Source of the DNA: Solirubrobacterales bacterium
GTDB taxonomy: Bacteria; Actinomycetota; Thermoleophilia; Solirubrobacterales; Solirubrobacteraceae
Length of the DNA: 6,355 nt
Reading direction: 5' to 3'
NCBI GenBank assembly: GCA_003157595.1
Contig: PMKB01000100.1
Location: forward strand, 1-6,355
Shown: in pieces, positions 5,282 through 6,355 of the stretch
Layout: every line of letters starts with the position of its first letter
Numbering within the stretch: position 1 is the stretch's first letter
Translations under genes and position numbers: made by a program
The notes under the pieces: model-generated
Told to the model about the DNA's origin: nothing
Databases searched by the model: none
Seen by the model: the letters and a program-made list of their open reading frames with translations, nothing else

Positions 5282-6355
5282 TCACCGGTCGATGCCCAGC
5301 TCGCTTCCGGGTCTCTCGCGTTCGAGTTCTTGCACGAGTTGTTCGCGCGCACGCTCGGCACGCTCGTAGTCGTGGCGCTGTTCGGCAACGGCGGGCCGGT
5401 CACCGAGCGGGTCCCCGGTAGCGGAGATCTCGTACTCGATCCGGTACCGCGCGAGCGTTCGTGCCGCGCGGTCCCAGCGCTCTGCGTCGCTGCTGCGGTC
5501 GGGTCGTTCGCCGAGCGCGTCGCGCGCCCAGTGCGGGCGGCGCTCGACTTCGCGTTCGGCGAGCTCGTTGCGCAGCTCGGTGTGCTGGCGGGCGAGCGTG
5601 TCGATCGCGCTGGTGAGGCCGTCGCGTTCCTCGTGGATCGCGGCGGGATCGCCGAGCTCGCGGGCGAGCGCCGCGCGCTCTGTGATCGTACGTTCGAGTT
5701 GGTCCTCGGCGCCGGCGAGCGCCGAGGAGAGCCGGGTGCGATCGACGAGGTGAGGATCGTCGGTTCGGCCGAAGCGGCGCTCGCGGGGCTCGGGGAGCCG
5801 GTCGAGGTCGTGGTGCAGTGCGTCGCGGCGTTCGGTCAAGTCGCGTGTTCGCGCGTCGAGCGCGTCGAGCTTCCCGAGTTCAACAGTGGGAAGTGCGGTG
5901 AGCTGCGCGCGGAGCCGCTCGAGTTGCTGCCGCAGTTCGCCGAGCGTTCCGCTGACAGGCGCCACGATCAGGGATTCGGCGCGACCTGCTTGCTGTTCCT
6001 GCAGTGGTTCGACCGCCGGGTGGGTCAGCTGCGAGTCGTCGAATCGTCCTGCGACGGTGAGCTGATCGATCGCGAGGTCTTCGTCGTCACGGGCAAGCAT
6101 CTGTCGCGCTACGCGCGCGAGCACCTCGCGGTGCGGCGACGTCGACAGCCGCGTTGCCGGCGCGTATTCCTCGCGCCCAGCCGCACCGGCTTCGCTGTCG
6201 CGCACGAGGAGCCGGGTGTCACCGCGGGCGCGAGAAAGCGCGGTGTAGGACCAGCCGCGCGAGAGGTCGTGGGGGCTCGCAACGACGGTCACCTGCTCGA
6301 CCGTGGCGCCCTGCATCCCATGGCCGGTCAGCGCGTAGGCGTGCTCGACGTGCTC
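5282..6355 (-). CDS. traA: TraA-like MobF relaxase/helicase, C-terminal part (runs off window)
   Basis: The frame is open to the window edge, giving 357 residues without the N-terminus; an ATG at 6316 is internal. The visible start reads AYALTGHGMQGATVEQV, then SYTALSRARGDTRLLV. These are the last motifs (V and VI) of a superfamily 1 (RecD2/TraI-type) helicase, as found in the second half of MobF conjugative relaxases. A long charged coiled-coil region follows (about residues 135-260), then HWARDALGERP and RWDRAARTLARYRIEYEI, the tail typical of actinobacterial TraA-like proteins. The full enzyme nicks oriT, stays covalently attached to the DNA and unwinds it for transfer. The nicking domain would lie beyond the right edge, so completeness cannot be judged. 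The stop TGA overlaps a GTG at 5285 (GTGA), a hint that the original downstream gene was translationally coupled. Confidence 0.9.
   Translation of the reverse strand, partial: EHVEHAYALTGHGMQGATVEQVTVVASPHDLSRGWSYTALSRARGDTRLLVRDSEAGAAGREEYAPATRLSTSPHREVLARVARQMLARDDEDLAIDQLTVAGRFDDSQLTHPAVEPLQEQQAGRAESLIVAPVSGTLGELRQQLERLRAQLTALPTVELGKLDALDARTRDLTERRDALHHDLDRLPEPRERRFGRTDDPHLVDRTRLSSALAGAEDQLERTITERAALARELGDPAAIHEERDGLTSAIDTLARQHTELRNELAEREVERRPHWARDALGERPDRSSDAERWDRAARTLARYRIEYEISATGDPLGDRPAVAEQRHDYERAERAREQLVQELERERPGSELGIDR

Noticed and set aside
4485..5285. A 266-codon minus-strand open frame beginning with a GTG that overlaps the relaxase stop
   Set aside because: Most of it is the out-of-frame shadow of the integrase; only its last 35 codons (SHOCT) are real coding sequence.
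1..6355. CRISPR array or toxin-antitoxin pair
   Set aside because: No regularly spaced repeats with unique spacers, and no small paired open frames with recognisable toxin or antitoxin motifs were seen.

Overview
The window is high-GC DNA with the style of an actinobacterial accessory region. A DUF2510 + SHOCT protein, an actinobacterial-type MobF (TraA-like) relaxase/helicase and Arg-rich tyrosine-integrase sequence all point there. Thermoleophilia/Solirubrobacterales is my best guess, but it is an inference. The region reads as part of an integrative/conjugative element or its remains, with a few cargo genes.

Layout. Positions 1-689 hold no convincing gene but are dense in short ordered repeats: two 12-bp direct repeats (61-94), two pairs of CTGTGG-type direct repeats (111-130, 295-315), a nested set of inverted repeats around a tRNA-like T-arm (153-236), phased AACCGCT repeats (251-278), the 3' half of a CAU-anticodon tRNA gene (497-537) and a tandem GGGTACCGAA pair (600-620). 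Together they look like a tyrosine-recombinase attachment site with flanking arm sites. Positions 690-1520 (minus) encode an intact zinc-ribbon/DUF2510/PH-like/SHOCT protein. Positions 1521-2346 are essentially gene-free, with one short protein-like open stretch on the minus strand (1656-1778). Positions 2347-4331 (plus) hold two secreted-protein genes with overlapping stop and start codons. The first has two SH3-like repeats joined by low-complexity linkers to a C-terminal domain that carries a GxSxG motif. The second is a small exported protein with duplicated BamE-like half-motifs.

From 4332 to the end come a direct-repeat pair (4386-4481), an orphan SHOCT C-terminus (4485-4592), a tyrosine integrase that has lost its whole catalytic half (4703-5242), and the C-terminal part of a TraA-like relaxase/helicase running off the right edge (5282-6355). 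All genes of this segment are on the minus strand.

Reading: the relaxase-integrase pair is the usual terminal module of a conjugative element and should be followed by its attachment site. Here the integrase is broken, and about 4 kb of other genes separate it from the only recognisable tRNA-type att sequence. This suggests an element immobilised by deletion or rearrangement, or two abutting elements. The secreted pair is the most interesting cargo: its joint function is unknown, and its right half looks visibly less GC-rich than the relaxase.
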